A DNA stretch of 64,000 nucleotides from Paraclostridium ghonii (GTDB taxonomy: Bacteria; Bacillota; Clostridia; Peptostreptococcales; Peptostreptococcaceae): assembly GCF_030815085.1 (NCBI RefSeq), contig NZ_JAUSWG010000010.1; one strand, written 5' to 3'. How positions within the stretch are numbered: position 1 is the stretch's first letter; every line of letters begins with the position of its first letter. Under the pieces are notes generated by a model. That model was given only the letters and a program-made list of their open reading frames with translations. It did no database searches and was not told the origin of the DNA. The position numbers and the translations under genes are program-made. This document shows positions 8,333 to 17,347 of this stretch, one piece after another.

Positions 8333-9145
8333 TTGTTAGAAATTTTTAAAGCCATTATACTTGGTGTAGTCCAAGGTATAACTGAGTGGTTACCTATAAG
8401 TAGTACAGGTCACCTTATATTAGTTGAACAATTTATTAAGTTCAATCTATCAGAAGTTTTTGTAAGTACATTCATGGTTGTAATCCAATTGGGTTCTATA
8501 CTTGCTGTATTGGTTCTATATTTTAAAAAGTTAAATCCTTTAGATCCTTCTAAAACAGAAAGTGAGATAGCGGATACAATAAACTTATGGATTAAAGTTA
8601 TTATAGCAGTGATGCCTGCTGCAATACTAGGTGTTTTATATGATGATCTTATAGACTCATTATTTTTCAATCCTACAACAGTTTCAATAACACTTGTAGT
8701 TTATGGTGTTATAATGATACTTATTGAAAATAAAAATAAAAAACCTAAAGTTAATGATCTTTCACAACTTACATATAAATTAGCTATAGGAATAGGATTG
8801 TTCCAATGCTTAGCTTTAATTCCAGGCACTTCAAGATCTGGAGCAACTATAATAGGAGCTATATTACTTGGAACATCTAGATACGTAGCTGCTGAGTTCT
8901 CATTCTTCTTGGCAATACCTACAATGTTTGGTGCAAGTGCACTTAAACTTTATAAAGCTGGTACTGCCTTATCTGGATTTGAGTGGTTAGTGCTAAGTGC
9001 AGGATTTGTAACAGCGTTTATAGTTTCTATATTTGCTATTAAATTCTTAATGGATTATATCAAAAAGCATGATTTTAAAGTATTTGGTTACTATAGAATA
9101 GTGCTTGGTATAATAGTTTTTACATACTTTACATTTTTAATTTAA
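8333..9145 (+). CDS. uppP: Undecaprenyl-diphosphatase UppP (BacA family)
   Basis: A 270-residue membrane phosphatase that converts undecaprenyl diphosphate to the monophosphate, recycling the lipid carrier for peptidoglycan and other wall polymers. Both signature regions are present: GVVQGITEWLPISSTGHL at the N-terminus and PGTSRSGATI near residue 163. About eight hydrophobic helices are visible. The start codon is TTG, fixed by AGGAGG 9 nt upstream. It is one of few plus-strand genes here, with its own promoter and a strong terminator. Overproduction is known to give bacitracin resistance, hence the older name bacA. Confidence 0.95.
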   Translation: MLEIFKAIILGVVQGITEWLPISSTGHLILVEQFIKFNLSEVFVSTFMVVIQLGSILAVLVLYFKKLNPLDPSKTESEIADTINLWIKVIIAVMPAAILGVLYDDLIDSLFFNPTTVSITLVVYGVIMILIENKNKKPKVNDLSQLTYKLAIGIGLFQCLALIPGTSRSGATIIGAILLGTSRYVAAEFSFFLAIPTMFGASALKLYKAGTALSGFEWLVLSAGFVTAFIVSIFAIKFLMDYIKKHDFKVFGYYRIVLGIIVFTYFTFLI

Positions 9146-9152
9146 TATAAAC

Positions 9153-9177
9153 AAAAGAAGCACTATGTGCTTCTTTT
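9153..9177. terminator. Bidirectional terminator between uppP and the helicase gene
   Basis: A perfect 11-bp stem AAAAGAAGCAC / GTGCTTCTTTT with a 3-nt loop and flanking A and T tracts. It serves the convergent uppP and helicase genes and overlaps the helicase stop codon. Confidence 0.85.
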
Positions 9178-10957
9178 ATTTTTTTGACTCTACTAATAAC
9201 CTTATGATGTCGCTTGCACCTTCATTAAAAGTAGTTATTATGCTTAAATAATCTGTAGCTCTATTTATAGCAAGGTATACCTTGTTTAGATCTCCTACAA
9301 AGTCATTAACTTGATAATCTTGATTTATGTCATTAATGCTATGATTATATAGCATTTCTAATTCACAAAATATTACAGCTTTATATTCTAAGTTTTTTAT
9401 AGCGTATATGTTAGATATTGTAACTCCAGCTTTTTTAGATATATTAGTTAACTCATCATCTCCATATATATATGGTATTTCATTTTCCTCTAAATCCTTT
9501 TTCAACATATATTGAAAATATATTGTTTTTCCATTTTTTAATTTTTTCTTATTAAAAGGGTATACAATCGCTATATCAGAATAGTTTAAACCTTTTTGGG
9601 TAGTTAGATATTCAATTTCCCATATAACAGAACTTATTTGTTCTTCTATATCAGAAACTTTTATTATATCTACTGCCTTGTTACTTTTTCTAATATAGTT
9701 TGAAGTATAATATATATCATTTTTTACTTTAGGTCTTATACTTTTTATATAATCATTTGAATTTTTATCAAAATTGTTTACAAATTGTACTAAATTATTG
9801 CTTTGTCTATAATTTTTGTTTAACTCGATTGTTTGGTTAAACTCTATATTATCCCAAGTATTTTTAAATATAGTTAAATTGCTAAATATATTTAATCCTT
9901 TGCATTCAAATGCATTAAATATATACTTAGATTTATATAAAAAGCTCCTTATAAAATCAATATGTTCAGGTTCAAAACATTCAATTTCATCTATAAATAT
10001 ACCTTTGAACATACTTTTGTTCTTTATAGTATTTTTAGCTTGTAAAACAAGATTTTTATACACTTTATCAGGAGTGTTTTTTAACATATTGTAATCAAAT
10101 ACTAAATTATATGCCTTTGCTAATTTAAATAAGAAAGAAGTAAATGTATGAATTTCTATATTATTATTATCTTTATATAATATATCTAGTCTTTCTTTTA
10201 ATTCATTTCTAAGCTGTTTTGTATAAGCAAATATTACAAATTTATGATGTGGGTAAACCCTTGCTAGTTTAATAGCCTTAGACAATAGTATAGTTGTCTT
10301 TCCACACCCTGAAGCTCCTTTATATAATGTATCCCCATATTTTACTGATACTATATTTTCAATTTGATCCCTTTCTAACATAGTAGCCGTATAACTATAA
10401 TCTTCATTTGAAAAAGATATTCTCTTTAATTTTTTGTTTAAGTTCAAGTTATCATTTATAACATAATACTCTGGACAAATTTGTAGCATGAATAAATTTA
10501 GTAAAATTTCATCATTTGGATTTCCTAAATATTCATCTAGGCTAATTTCATAGTTCATTATTTTATATAGTTTATCTTTATCTATTATATTATTTTCTAC
10601 AAAATCATTATACTCTCCATTATCGTATATAGATACATGTGGCATTATAAATATGTAGTTATATTCAATTTCATTTCCTATTTTGCTCATTTTTTTTCTT
10701 AAAAGATCATATTCCTCTTCCATAACCTCTAATAATTCATCTTCTAAGATAATAAATAAATCTTCCGTCGTATCCATAAATTTTATAAATAGAACTCGTC
10801 CATCTTTTATATATAGAAGATCTGTATTTATTCCTTTAAAAGGAGTCACCTTTGGCACTACATTAGCTTCCTCTTTCATATTTTGATAAAAAATTTTTTC
10901 AAATTCTTTTATCTTTAATGCATCTAGCTCGGAATTTATATTTATGTACTGGCTCAA
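9176..10957 (-). CDS. Divergent UvrD/Rep-like superfamily 1 helicase
   Basis: 593 residues. Helicase motifs run in order: Walker A GASGCGKT (214-221), motif Ia (FAYTKQLRNEL), motif II FIDEIE (321-326), NYRQS (382-386), a motif V-like AGVTISNIYAIKNLEYKAVIF (510-530) and motif VI YLAINRATDYLSI (561-573). Motif II is DEIE rather than DExQ. The N-terminal 190 residues are separate; KGINTDLLYIKDGRVLFIKF resembles a NERD or PD-(D/E)xK nuclease strand but lacks the usual EVK. The start is TTG behind a G-rich ribosome binding site. It could act in DNA repair or stress response; no partner gene is adjacent. The family is clear, the function is not. Confidence 0.75.
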   Translation of the reverse strand: MSQYININSELDALKIKEFEKIFYQNMKEEANVVPKVTPFKGINTDLLYIKDGRVLFIKFMDTTEDLFIILEDELLEVMEEEYDLLRKKMSKIGNEIEYNYIFIMPHVSIYDNGEYNDFVENNIIDKDKLYKIMNYEISLDEYLGNPNDEILLNLFMLQICPEYYVINDNLNLNKKLKRISFSNEDYSYTATMLERDQIENIVSVKYGDTLYKGASGCGKTTILLSKAIKLARVYPHHKFVIFAYTKQLRNELKERLDILYKDNNNIEIHTFTSFLFKLAKAYNLVFDYNMLKNTPDKVYKNLVLQAKNTIKNKSMFKGIFIDEIECFEPEHIDFIRSFLYKSKYIFNAFECKGLNIFSNLTIFKNTWDNIEFNQTIELNKNYRQSNNLVQFVNNFDKNSNDYIKSIRPKVKNDIYYTSNYIRKSNKAVDIIKVSDIEEQISSVIWEIEYLTTQKGLNYSDIAIVYPFNKKKLKNGKTIYFQYMLKKDLEENEIPYIYGDDELTNISKKAGVTISNIYAIKNLEYKAVIFCELEMLYNHSINDINQDYQVNDFVGDLNKVYLAINRATDYLSIITTFNEGASDIIRLLVESKK

Positions 10958-11083
10958 TTTCTCATCCCCCTCATTTTATATAATTATATCATTTTAAATA
11001 GGTTTTTGCTATATTTCATATATTTAATATATTGTTTCTATATATTATTTCCACTAAATATATTTATTAATCTTAATTGATAC

Positions 11084-11114
11084 AAAAATAGGTACTTTAA
11101 AAGTACCTATTTTT
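11084..11114 (-). terminator. Intrinsic terminator of the 92-residue ORF
   Basis: A perfect 14-bp inverted repeat AAAAATAGGTACTT / AAGTACCTATTTTT with only a 3-nt centre. The right arm overlaps the stop codon of the upstream ORF. Confidence 0.75.
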
Positions 11115-11391
11115 ACATTTTGTAATGATTTTCTAGCCATATATTCATTTTTCTTCTTATTTCATTTTTCTTTACTTCTTCAAAATCAGCATCATTTATG
11201 CTATAACTTTGAACTAATTTATCAACATTAGGTGGGTATTCTAAGAAATTCCCATTTTTATTTTCAAATCCAATACTCATTATATCGTATTTATCTTCAC
11301 CTTTATTTATAACAACACCATATTCAATATCTTCATTTTTATCGCTATTTGATATCTTTACATATTGATTTTTAGCAAGAGTGTTTAACAT
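11113..11391 (-). CDS. Small conserved-looking hypothetical protein
   Basis: A 92-residue soluble protein of unknown function. It begins at ATG behind AAAGGAG. The first half looks like a small beta-barrel (VKISNSDKNEDIEYGVVINKGEDKYDIMSIGFENKNG), reminiscent of SH3- or KOW-like folds. The C-terminal third is a charged helix (FEEVKKNEIRRKMNIWLENHY). There is no signal peptide or membrane segment. Codon use matches its neighbours and it has its own terminator, so I take it as real. It may share a transcript with the DUF523 gene 62 nt upstream. No function is proposed. Confidence 0.6.
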   Translation of the reverse strand: MLNTLAKNQYVKISNSDKNEDIEYGVVINKGEDKYDIMSIGFENKNGNFLEYPPNVDKLVQSYSINDADFEEVKKNEIRRKMNIWLENHYKM

Positions 11392-11453
11392 GTTATTTCT
11401 CCTTTCATTTTTTCTTTATTATTATCATTTTATATATTTTTTATTATAATCAT

Positions 11454-12383
11454 TTATAAACTTCTTCCTTTTCCTGAATCAGTTAAGTCAATCAAGCCTT
11501 CTGGATATGGATTAAACAACGTCTGATTTAATATATTTTCATCTTCAAATCTTGCAGCATATATTTTCATATTAGTTAAAACAGCACTTATTGGAAGTTT
11601 CGCTTTACTGTACTTAGCAACAATATCTACAAATACTTCTTTTTCTTTCATAGATAGTTGTGCTTCATACTTATTGTATATATCTAATATAGTTTGTATG
11701 TTTTTCCTTGCATTTCTATTGCTATTTAAAAGTTGGAATAATTTTATTTCATATTCATTTTTTTTATAACTCCCTTTATTGTATATACAATCTAATTCAT
11801 TATAAATTTTTATATCATAACTTCTTAATAATAATTCATTTTTTTCATGAAAATTTTCAATAGTATTGTTATCATCTTTAAAATTATTTATCATAAATAA
11901 TTTTGTTAAAAATTCATCCCTTATAAAGTAATTTTTAAGCCTTCCTTCATTTTCTATAGGCAAATGTCCATATGAATTTAATATTTCTTGTGCAAAAAAT
12001 CCATTACTTCCATTAAATAAGCTTGATTTCCCATTTCTATGGTAAACTTTAACATCCTTTATTCCACACGATGGGGACTTACTTTTTAATATACATCCAT
12101 CAATATCATCTAAATTAGAGATATAATTTTTAGAAAAATTTTTCATTTTTTCTGTATGGTCTTTATTAGTTTTTGGCTGAATAAGTTTTTTTTCATTATC
12201 ATAATCCACTATTCTTATTACTTCCCTAGGAGTTTGAAGTCCTATTTCTACTTCAGGGCATACAGTACAGAAATCAACATGTTTTTTTAAAGAGTCAACT
12301 AATTTGCTACTTGCACCTTGCCCATTATATCTACAATTTTCAAATCCTAAACATTTACTGATTAATAACTTTGGACGTCTCAT
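11454..12383 (-). CDS. DUF523 and DUF1722 fusion protein (YbgA/TudS-like)
   Basis: 309 residues. The N-terminal half is DUF523, with conserved cysteine boxes SKCLGFENCRYNG (9-21), CPEVEIGLQTPRE (42-54) and KSPSCG (near 103-108). In the TudS member of this family such cysteines hold a 4Fe-4S cluster used to remove sulfur from thiouracil. The C-terminal part is DUF1722, with the typical SAVLTNMKIYAARF region. The two-domain form is widespread in bacteria. The substrate here is unknown. ATG start after AGGAGAT. It sits between rny and the small ORF in the same direction. Confidence 0.8.
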   Translation of the reverse strand: MRRPKLLISKCLGFENCRYNGQGASSKLVDSLKKHVDFCTVCPEVEIGLQTPREVIRIVDYDNEKKLIQPKTNKDHTEKMKNFSKNYISNLDDIDGCILKSKSPSCGIKDVKVYHRNGKSSLFNGSNGFFAQEILNSYGHLPIENEGRLKNYFIRDEFLTKLFMINNFKDDNNTIENFHEKNELLLRSYDIKIYNELDCIYNKGSYKKNEYEIKLFQLLNSNRNARKNIQTILDIYNKYEAQLSMKEKEVFVDIVAKYSKAKLPISAVLTNMKIYAARFEDENILNQTLFNPYPEGLIDLTDSGKGRSL

Positions 12384-12482
12384 AATTGTATCTCCTATTG
12401 TTTTTATAAAATTTAATACTTATATTTTAATCTTATTTAAATTAAATTATTCTATATTAATTTATTTAAGTAATTAAAAAAA

Positions 12483-12506
12483 CGAATATATCATTTGATA
12501 TATTCG
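12483..12506 (-). terminator. Intrinsic terminator of rny
   Basis: An 11-bp stem CGAATATATCA / TGATATATTCG, followed on the minus strand by a run of seven T. It lies 12 bp past the rny stop codon. Confidence 0.8.
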
Positions 12507-12518
12507 CTTATTATTTTC

Positions 12519-14063
12519 TTATTTAGCATATTCTATTGCTCTTGTCTCTCTTATTATACTAACCTTAATTTGTCCAGGATACTCTAATTCATCTTCTATT
12601 CTCTTCGTCATATCTCTTGCTAATAAATGAATAGCTTCATCACTTACATTTTCTGGTTTAACCATTATTCTTATTTCTCTACCAGCTTGAATTGCAAACG
12701 ATTTATCTACACCTTCATATGAATTAGCTATTTCTTCTAACTTCTCTAAACGTTTAATATAAGCTTCTAGTGTTTCACGTCTCGCACCAGGTCTCGCAGC
12801 TGATATTGCATCTGCAGCGGTAACTAATACTGCTTCTATAGTTTGTGGCTCATAATCTCCATGATGAGTACTCATAGCATGTATAACATCCTTAGATTCT
12901 TTGTATCTTCTAAGTAAATCCATACCTATTTCAACATGAGTTCCTTCCATTTCATGATCAACTGATTTACCTATATCATGTAATAATCCAGCTCTCTTCG
13001 CTAATTTCACATCTGCACCTATTTCAGCAGCCATTATGCCTGCTATATGTGCAACTTCTATAGAGTGTCTTAAAACGTTTTGTCCATAACTTGTTCTATA
13101 GTTAAGTCTACCTAGAAGTCTTACTAATTCTGGATGTAATCCATGAACCCCTGTTTCAAAAGTAGCTTGTTCTCCAAACTCTTTTATTGTATTGTCAACT
13201 TCTTTTCTAGCTTTCTCAACCATTTCTTCTATTCTTGCAGGATGAATTCTTCCATCTGCAATAAGCTTTTCAAGGGCAATTCTTGCAACTTCTCTTCTTA
13301 TAGGATCAAATCCAGATAATATTACTGCTTCTGGAGTATCATCTATTATTAAATCTATTCCAGTAAGAGTTTCTAGGGTTCTTATATTTCTACCTTCTCT
13401 ACCTATAATTCTTCCCTTCATTTCATCATTTGGAAGATTAACCACTGTTACAGTAGTTTCTGCCACATGATCGGCTGCGCATTTTTGTATAGCATACCCT
13501 ATTATTTCTCTTGATTTTTTATCTGCTTCTTCTTTTGCCTGAGACTCTATTTCTTTAATCATTATAGACATCTCACGTCTTACTTCTCTTTCAGCATTAG
13601 TTAATATGATTTCTTTTGCTTTGTCTGAAGTTATACCAGATATACTTTCTAACTTTTCTAATTGTTGAACTTTTATAGCTTCAACATGTTCTTCTTTTTT
13701 TTCAATTTTCTTTAGTTTATCAGTAAGAACAGTTTCTTTATTTTCTAGTGCTTGAAGTTTTTTATCTAAAACTTCTTCTTTTTGAATTATTCTTCTTTCA
13801 AACTTTTGAACTTCAATTCTTCTTTCTTTGTTTTCTTTCTCTGCTTCATTTCTCCATTTATGGATCTCTTCTTTTGCTTCTAATAGTTTTTCTTTTTGTA
13901 AAGTTTCTGCATCTTTGTTTGCCTTATCTATTATATCATCGGCCATCTTTTCAGCTTGGCCAATCTTAGCTTCAGATATGTTTTTTCTTACAAAATAACC
14001 AACTATAATACCCACAAATATTCCCAATAAAGCGCCTATTATTGCCTCTACTATGACATCCAC
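12519..14063 (-). CDS. rny: Ribonuclease Y
   Basis: A 514-residue membrane-anchored endoribonuclease that starts mRNA decay in Firmicutes. Order of domains: an N-terminal transmembrane helix (about 5-25), a long coiled coil rich in E and K (30-190), a KH domain with IIGREGRNIRTLETLTGIDLIIDD (218-241), and an HD domain with LLHDIGKSVDHE (about 360). The length is typical. The start is a GTG that almost overlaps its AAAGGAG site; no better start is in frame. It follows recA, as in many Clostridia and Bacilli, but has a separate promoter just past the recA stop. Confidence 0.95.
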   Translation of the reverse strand: MDVIVEAIIGALLGIFVGIIVGYFVRKNISEAKIGQAEKMADDIIDKANKDAETLQKEKLLEAKEEIHKWRNEAEKENKERRIEVQKFERRIIQKEEVLDKKLQALENKETVLTDKLKKIEKKEEHVEAIKVQQLEKLESISGITSDKAKEIILTNAEREVRREMSIMIKEIESQAKEEADKKSREIIGYAIQKCAADHVAETTVTVVNLPNDEMKGRIIGREGRNIRTLETLTGIDLIIDDTPEAVILSGFDPIRREVARIALEKLIADGRIHPARIEEMVEKARKEVDNTIKEFGEQATFETGVHGLHPELVRLLGRLNYRTSYGQNVLRHSIEVAHIAGIMAAEIGADVKLAKRAGLLHDIGKSVDHEMEGTHVEIGMDLLRRYKESKDVIHAMSTHHGDYEPQTIEAVLVTAADAISAARPGARRETLEAYIKRLEKLEEIANSYEGVDKSFAIQAGREIRIMVKPENVSDEAIHLLARDMTKRIEDELEYPGQIKVSIIRETRAIEYAK

Positions 14064-14118
14064 CTCCTTTGTTAAATAAACCGTTAACTACAGTATTTAA
14101 ACATCTATTTTTATAAAC

Positions 14119-14174
14119 TAAATAAGAATATTTTATTCTTATTTAATTTTATAATTTTTTCAATCCGGTGTCAA
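14119..14174 (-). promoter_or_regulatory. Promoter and leader hairpin of rny
   Basis: On the minus strand TTGACA (14169-14174) and TAAAAT (14146-14151) are spaced by 17 bp, a near-consensus promoter starting about 24 bp past the recA stop codon. The predicted transcription start falls inside an 11-bp hairpin (14119-14129 with 14135-14145), which would then be in the rny leader or serve as a weak recA terminator. Confidence 0.6.
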
Positions 14175-14197
14175 GTTAATAGGAGGTATACAGGGCA

Positions 14198-15250
14198 TTA
14201 TTCTCCAATATTTTCTATTGAATCTTCATTTTCTTCTGCGCTCTCTCTATTTTCATCTAATTTGTAATATTTTCTTACTAATCCTTCTACTTCTTCTGTT
14301 AAATCAGGATTATCTGCTAAGAATTTTTTTACATTTTCTCTACCTTGTCCTAATTTAGTTTCATTGTAGCTATACCAAGCTCCTGATTTTTTGATTACAT
14401 CTATATCTGCTGCTATATCTAATAAGTCTCCAACCTTTGATATACCTTCTCCATACATTATATCAAATTCAGCTTGTTTAAATGGAGGTGCAACCTTATT
14501 TTTAACAACTTTTACTCTAGTTCTACTTCCCATAACTTTGTCGCCTTGCTTTATAGTGTCTATTTTTCTTACATCTAATCTTACTGAAGAGTAGAATTTA
14601 AGAGCACGACCACCTGTTGTAGTTTCAGGGCTACCAAACATAACTCCAACTTTCTCTCTTAACTGGTTTATAAATATTGCTACACAATTAGATTTTTTTA
14701 TAGATCCTGTCAACTTTCTTAACGCCTGTGACATAAGTCTAGCTTGAAGACCAACGTGAGAATCTCCCATATCCCCTTCTATTTCAGCTTTTGGAACTAA
14801 TGCTGCTACTGAGTCAACTACTATTATATCTATAGCACCACTTCTTATAAGTGCTTCTGCTATTTCTAATGCTTGTTCTCCTGTGTCTGGTTGTGAAACT
14901 ATTAAGTTATCAACATCTACACCTAGAGCTTTTGCATATATAGGGTCTAGAGCATGTTCAGCATCTATAAATGCTGCTATTCCGCCTTGTTTTTGAGCTT
15001 CTGCTACTGCATGTAATGTAACTGTTGTTTTACCAGAAGATTCTGGTCCATATATTTCGACTATTCTACCTTTCGGAAGCCCCCCTATACCAACAGCTAT
15101 ATCAAGTCCAATAGATCCTGTTGGTATAACATCTATAGCCATCCCTTTAGCTTCTCCAAGTTTCATTACTGATCCTTTACCAAAATCTTTTTCTATCTGA
15201 GATAACGCTGAGTTTAGCGCTTTTAATTTTTCATCTTGTATTCCTGCCAT
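14198..15250 (-). CDS. recA: Recombinase RecA
   Basis: A 350-residue ATP-dependent strand-exchange protein that forms filaments on single-stranded DNA and triggers LexA self-cleavage. It has Walker A GPESSGKTT (about 67-75), VDSVAAL, the L1 and L2 DNA-binding loop regions (NQLREKVGVMFGSPETTTGG) and an acidic C-terminal tail rich in E. The length is normal and there is no intein. ATG start behind GGAAGG. Its promoter carries a LexA-type box, which predicts SOS induction. It is flanked by rny and pgsA, a conserved neighbourhood. Confidence 0.98.
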   Translation of the reverse strand: MAGIQDEKLKALNSALSQIEKDFGKGSVMKLGEAKGMAIDVIPTGSIGLDIAVGIGGLPKGRIVEIYGPESSGKTTVTLHAVAEAQKQGGIAAFIDAEHALDPIYAKALGVDVDNLIVSQPDTGEQALEIAEALIRSGAIDIIVVDSVAALVPKAEIEGDMGDSHVGLQARLMSQALRKLTGSIKKSNCVAIFINQLREKVGVMFGSPETTTGGRALKFYSSVRLDVRKIDTIKQGDKVMGSRTRVKVVKNKVAPPFKQAEFDIMYGEGISKVGDLLDIAADIDVIKKSGAWYSYNETKLGQGRENVKKFLADNPDLTEEVEGLVRKYYKLDENRESAEENEDSIENIGE

Positions 15251-15313
15251 TTATGTTACCTTCCCTTCTTAAAATCATTTATTCAAAATTTACTTAAAGT
15301 AAATTTTTCAATC

Positions 15314-15361
15314 AAACATTTGTTCTATGTTTATTATATATTTTTTATAACTTAAAGTCAA
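15314..15361 (-). promoter_or_regulatory. recA promoter with LexA (SOS) box
   Basis: Minus-strand TTGACT (15356-15361), a 17-bp spacer and a perfect TATAAT (15333-15338). Immediately downstream, across the expected start site, is GAACAAATGTTT (15314-15325), a match to the clostridial/Bacillus LexA operator form GAACnnnnGTTY. Repressor bound there would block initiation. Confidence 0.75.
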
Positions 15362-15438
15362 TTAAATAATACCTTATTAGTATTAACTTTAATTATATCA
15401 ATTTATACATATTTTTCCACAAGTTTAATTTATTTCGC

Positions 15439-15480
15439 TGTAAAAAAGATGGATATCTTTAGATACCCATCTTTTTTACA
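15439..15480 (-). terminator. Intrinsic terminator of pgsA
   Basis: A 14-bp stem TGTAAAAAAGATGG / CCATCTTTTTTACA extended by a partly paired inner segment, just past the pgsA stop codon. Confidence 0.8.
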
Positions 15481-15483
15481 TTA

Positions 15484-16026
15484 TTATTTACTTTCCATAA
15501 ATAAATTTCTATTTTTATACACATACTCCCAACCTGAGTAAAGAGTGAGTAATGTTGCTATTAATATAGTTACTTTACCTATATTTAAAAATAACACATT
15601 TCCTGTATGCGCTCCTAATAAAAGGATTACTACCGCTATCATTTGTGAAATAGTTTTTAGTTTTCCACCAGAACTTGCCGCTATAACTTTTCCATCTGCT
15701 GCTGCAATAGCTCTTAGTATACTAACTGTAAGTTCTCTAGCAACAATTATAATAACCATCCAAGCAGCTACTAAATCATATTCTATCATTGTAGTAAGTG
15801 CTGATATAACAAGCAATTTATCTGCAAGAGGATCCATAAATTTTCCAAAATCCGTTACTAAATTGTATTTTCTAGCTATATGTCCATCCATAGCATCCGT
15901 TACTGATGCTACTATAAATATCATACATGCTATTAAAAATTTACTAGGTAAATTTAGCATCATTACGATTATAAAAACTGGTATTAAAAATATCCTAAAT
16001 AAAGTTAATTTATTAGGTAAGTTCAT
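15484..16026 (-). CDS. pgsA: CDP-diacylglycerol-glycerol-3-phosphate 3-phosphatidyltransferase
   Basis: A 180-residue membrane enzyme that makes phosphatidylglycerophosphate from CDP-diacylglycerol and glycerol 3-phosphate, the committed step to phosphatidylglycerol and cardiolipin. The CDP-alcohol phosphotransferase signature is DAMDGHIARKYNLVTDFGKFMDPLADK, with the expected acidic residues spaced DGxxARxxxxxxxxGxxxDxxxD. Four or more hydrophobic helices are visible. Its start lies inside the end of rimO (14-nt overlap), with GGGAG 9 nt before the ATG, so translation is probably coupled. Confidence 0.95.
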   Translation of the reverse strand: MNLPNKLTLFRIFLIPVFIIVMMLNLPSKFLIACMIFIVASVTDAMDGHIARKYNLVTDFGKFMDPLADKLLVISALTTMIEYDLVAAWMVIIIVARELTVSILRAIAAADGKVIAASSGGKLKTISQMIAVVILLLGAHTGNVLFLNIGKVTILIATLLTLYSGWEYVYKNRNLFMESK

Positions 16027-17347
16027 TAACTACATCTCCCATCAAATCATACTCTAAGGCATTATTTATTTTTACTTTTACAAAATCTCCTATTTTAAGC
16101 TGATTTTCAGATTTAACATAAACTATGCTGTCTATTTCTTCTGCATCTCCTTGAGTTCTTCCTATATAAACCTTATCTTCAATTTGTTCTTCAATTAAAA
16201 CTTCATATTCATTATTAATCTTTTGTGCATTTAATTCTTGAGATATTTCTTGTTGTACTAACATAAGTTGATCTCTTCTGCTTAATTTAACTTCTTCTTC
16301 TAAATGATTTGGAAGTTTATCTGCTGGAGTATCTTCTTCTCTAGAGTATGCAAAAGCCCCCAACCTGTCAAATTTCATTTCTTTTGCAAACTCTACTAAT
16401 TCATTAAAATCTTCATCAGTTTCTCCAGGGAAGCCAACTATTATAGTTGTTCTTAAAGTAGCATTAGGTATATGCTTTCTTATCATTTCAACTTTTGATT
16501 TAATATCTTCTTTACTTGTGTGTCTATTCATTAATTTTAAAACTTTATTGCTTGCATGTTGTATAGGCATATCAAAATAGTTGCATATATTATCGTACTT
16601 TTTAATTACTTTTACAAGTTCTTCACTTATTGATTCTGGGTATGAGTACATTATTCTTATCCACTTAATACCTTCTATTTGCGCAAGTTCTTCTAATAAC
16701 TGAGGAAGCTTAACTTCTTGATATAAATCTAATCCATATTTAGTAGTGTCTTGAGCTATAACTACAAGCTCTTTCACTCCCTTAGAAGCTAGATCTTTAG
16801 CCTCCCTTATAATATCTTCCATTTTTCTACTTCTATATTTACCTCTTAATTTAGGTATTATACAGTAAGTACAATGATTGTCACATCCTTCTCCTATTTT
16901 TAGGTATGCCATGTATTCTGGAGTTGTAACATATCTTGGCAGACTTTCATCGTATGCAAATTCTATGTTGTTTAAACTTACTATATTATTTTCTTTTTCA
17001 AGATTTGCTATTATTTCATCTATTTGTTGATAACTTCCTGTTCCAACTATAGCATCTATTTCCGGAATTTCTGTTTGCAATTCCTTAGCATATCTTTGAG
17101 CAAGACATCCAGTAACTATAAGTAACTTTAAGTTTCCACTTTCTTTTAATTGAGATATCTCTAATATAGTATCTATTGATTCTTGCTTTGCTGATTCTAT
17201 AAATCCACAAGTATTTACTAATATTATGTCAGCTTCCTCAAAGTCTCCTACTAGTTTATATCCTTTTCTATTCAAAATTCCCATCATTATTTCTGCATCT
17301 ACTAAGTTTTTAGAACATCCTAATGACTCTAATGCTATTTTTAACAT
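16013..17347 (-). CDS. rimO: Ribosomal protein S12 methylthiotransferase RimO
   Basis: 444 residues. A radical-SAM enzyme that adds a methylthio group to an aspartate of ribosomal protein S12. Domains: an N-terminal UPF0004 domain with cysteines in ESLGCSKN, NTCGFIESAK and TGCLAQRY; a radical-SAM core with CDNHCTYCIIP (CxxxCxxC); and a C-terminal TRAM domain. NTCGFI and the overall length separate it from MiaB. It begins one base after the mnmH stop and overlaps pgsA, so mnmH-rimO-pgsA are very likely one transcript. Confidence 0.95.
   Translation of the reverse strand: MLKIALESLGCSKNLVDAEIMMGILNRKGYKLVGDFEEADIILVNTCGFIESAKQESIDTILEISQLKESGNLKLLIVTGCLAQRYAKELQTEIPEIDAIVGTGSYQQIDEIIANLEKENNIVSLNNIEFAYDESLPRYVTTPEYMAYLKIGEGCDNHCTYCIIPKLRGKYRSRKMEDIIREAKDLASKGVKELVVIAQDTTKYGLDLYQEVKLPQLLEELAQIEGIKWIRIMYSYPESISEELVKVIKKYDNICNYFDMPIQHASNKVLKLMNRHTSKEDIKSKVEMIRKHIPNATLRTTIIVGFPGETDEDFNELVEFAKEMKFDRLGAFAYSREEDTPADKLPNHLEEEVKLSRRDQLMLVQQEISQELNAQKINNEYEVLIEEQIEDKVYIGRTQGDAEEIDSIVYVKSENQLKIGDFVKVKINNALEYDLMGDVVNELT

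Noticed and set aside
7286..9145. Mobile element carrying uppP with the recombinase-like gene
   Set aside because: No att repeats, no tRNA target, no phage or transfer genes, and base use matches the flanks.
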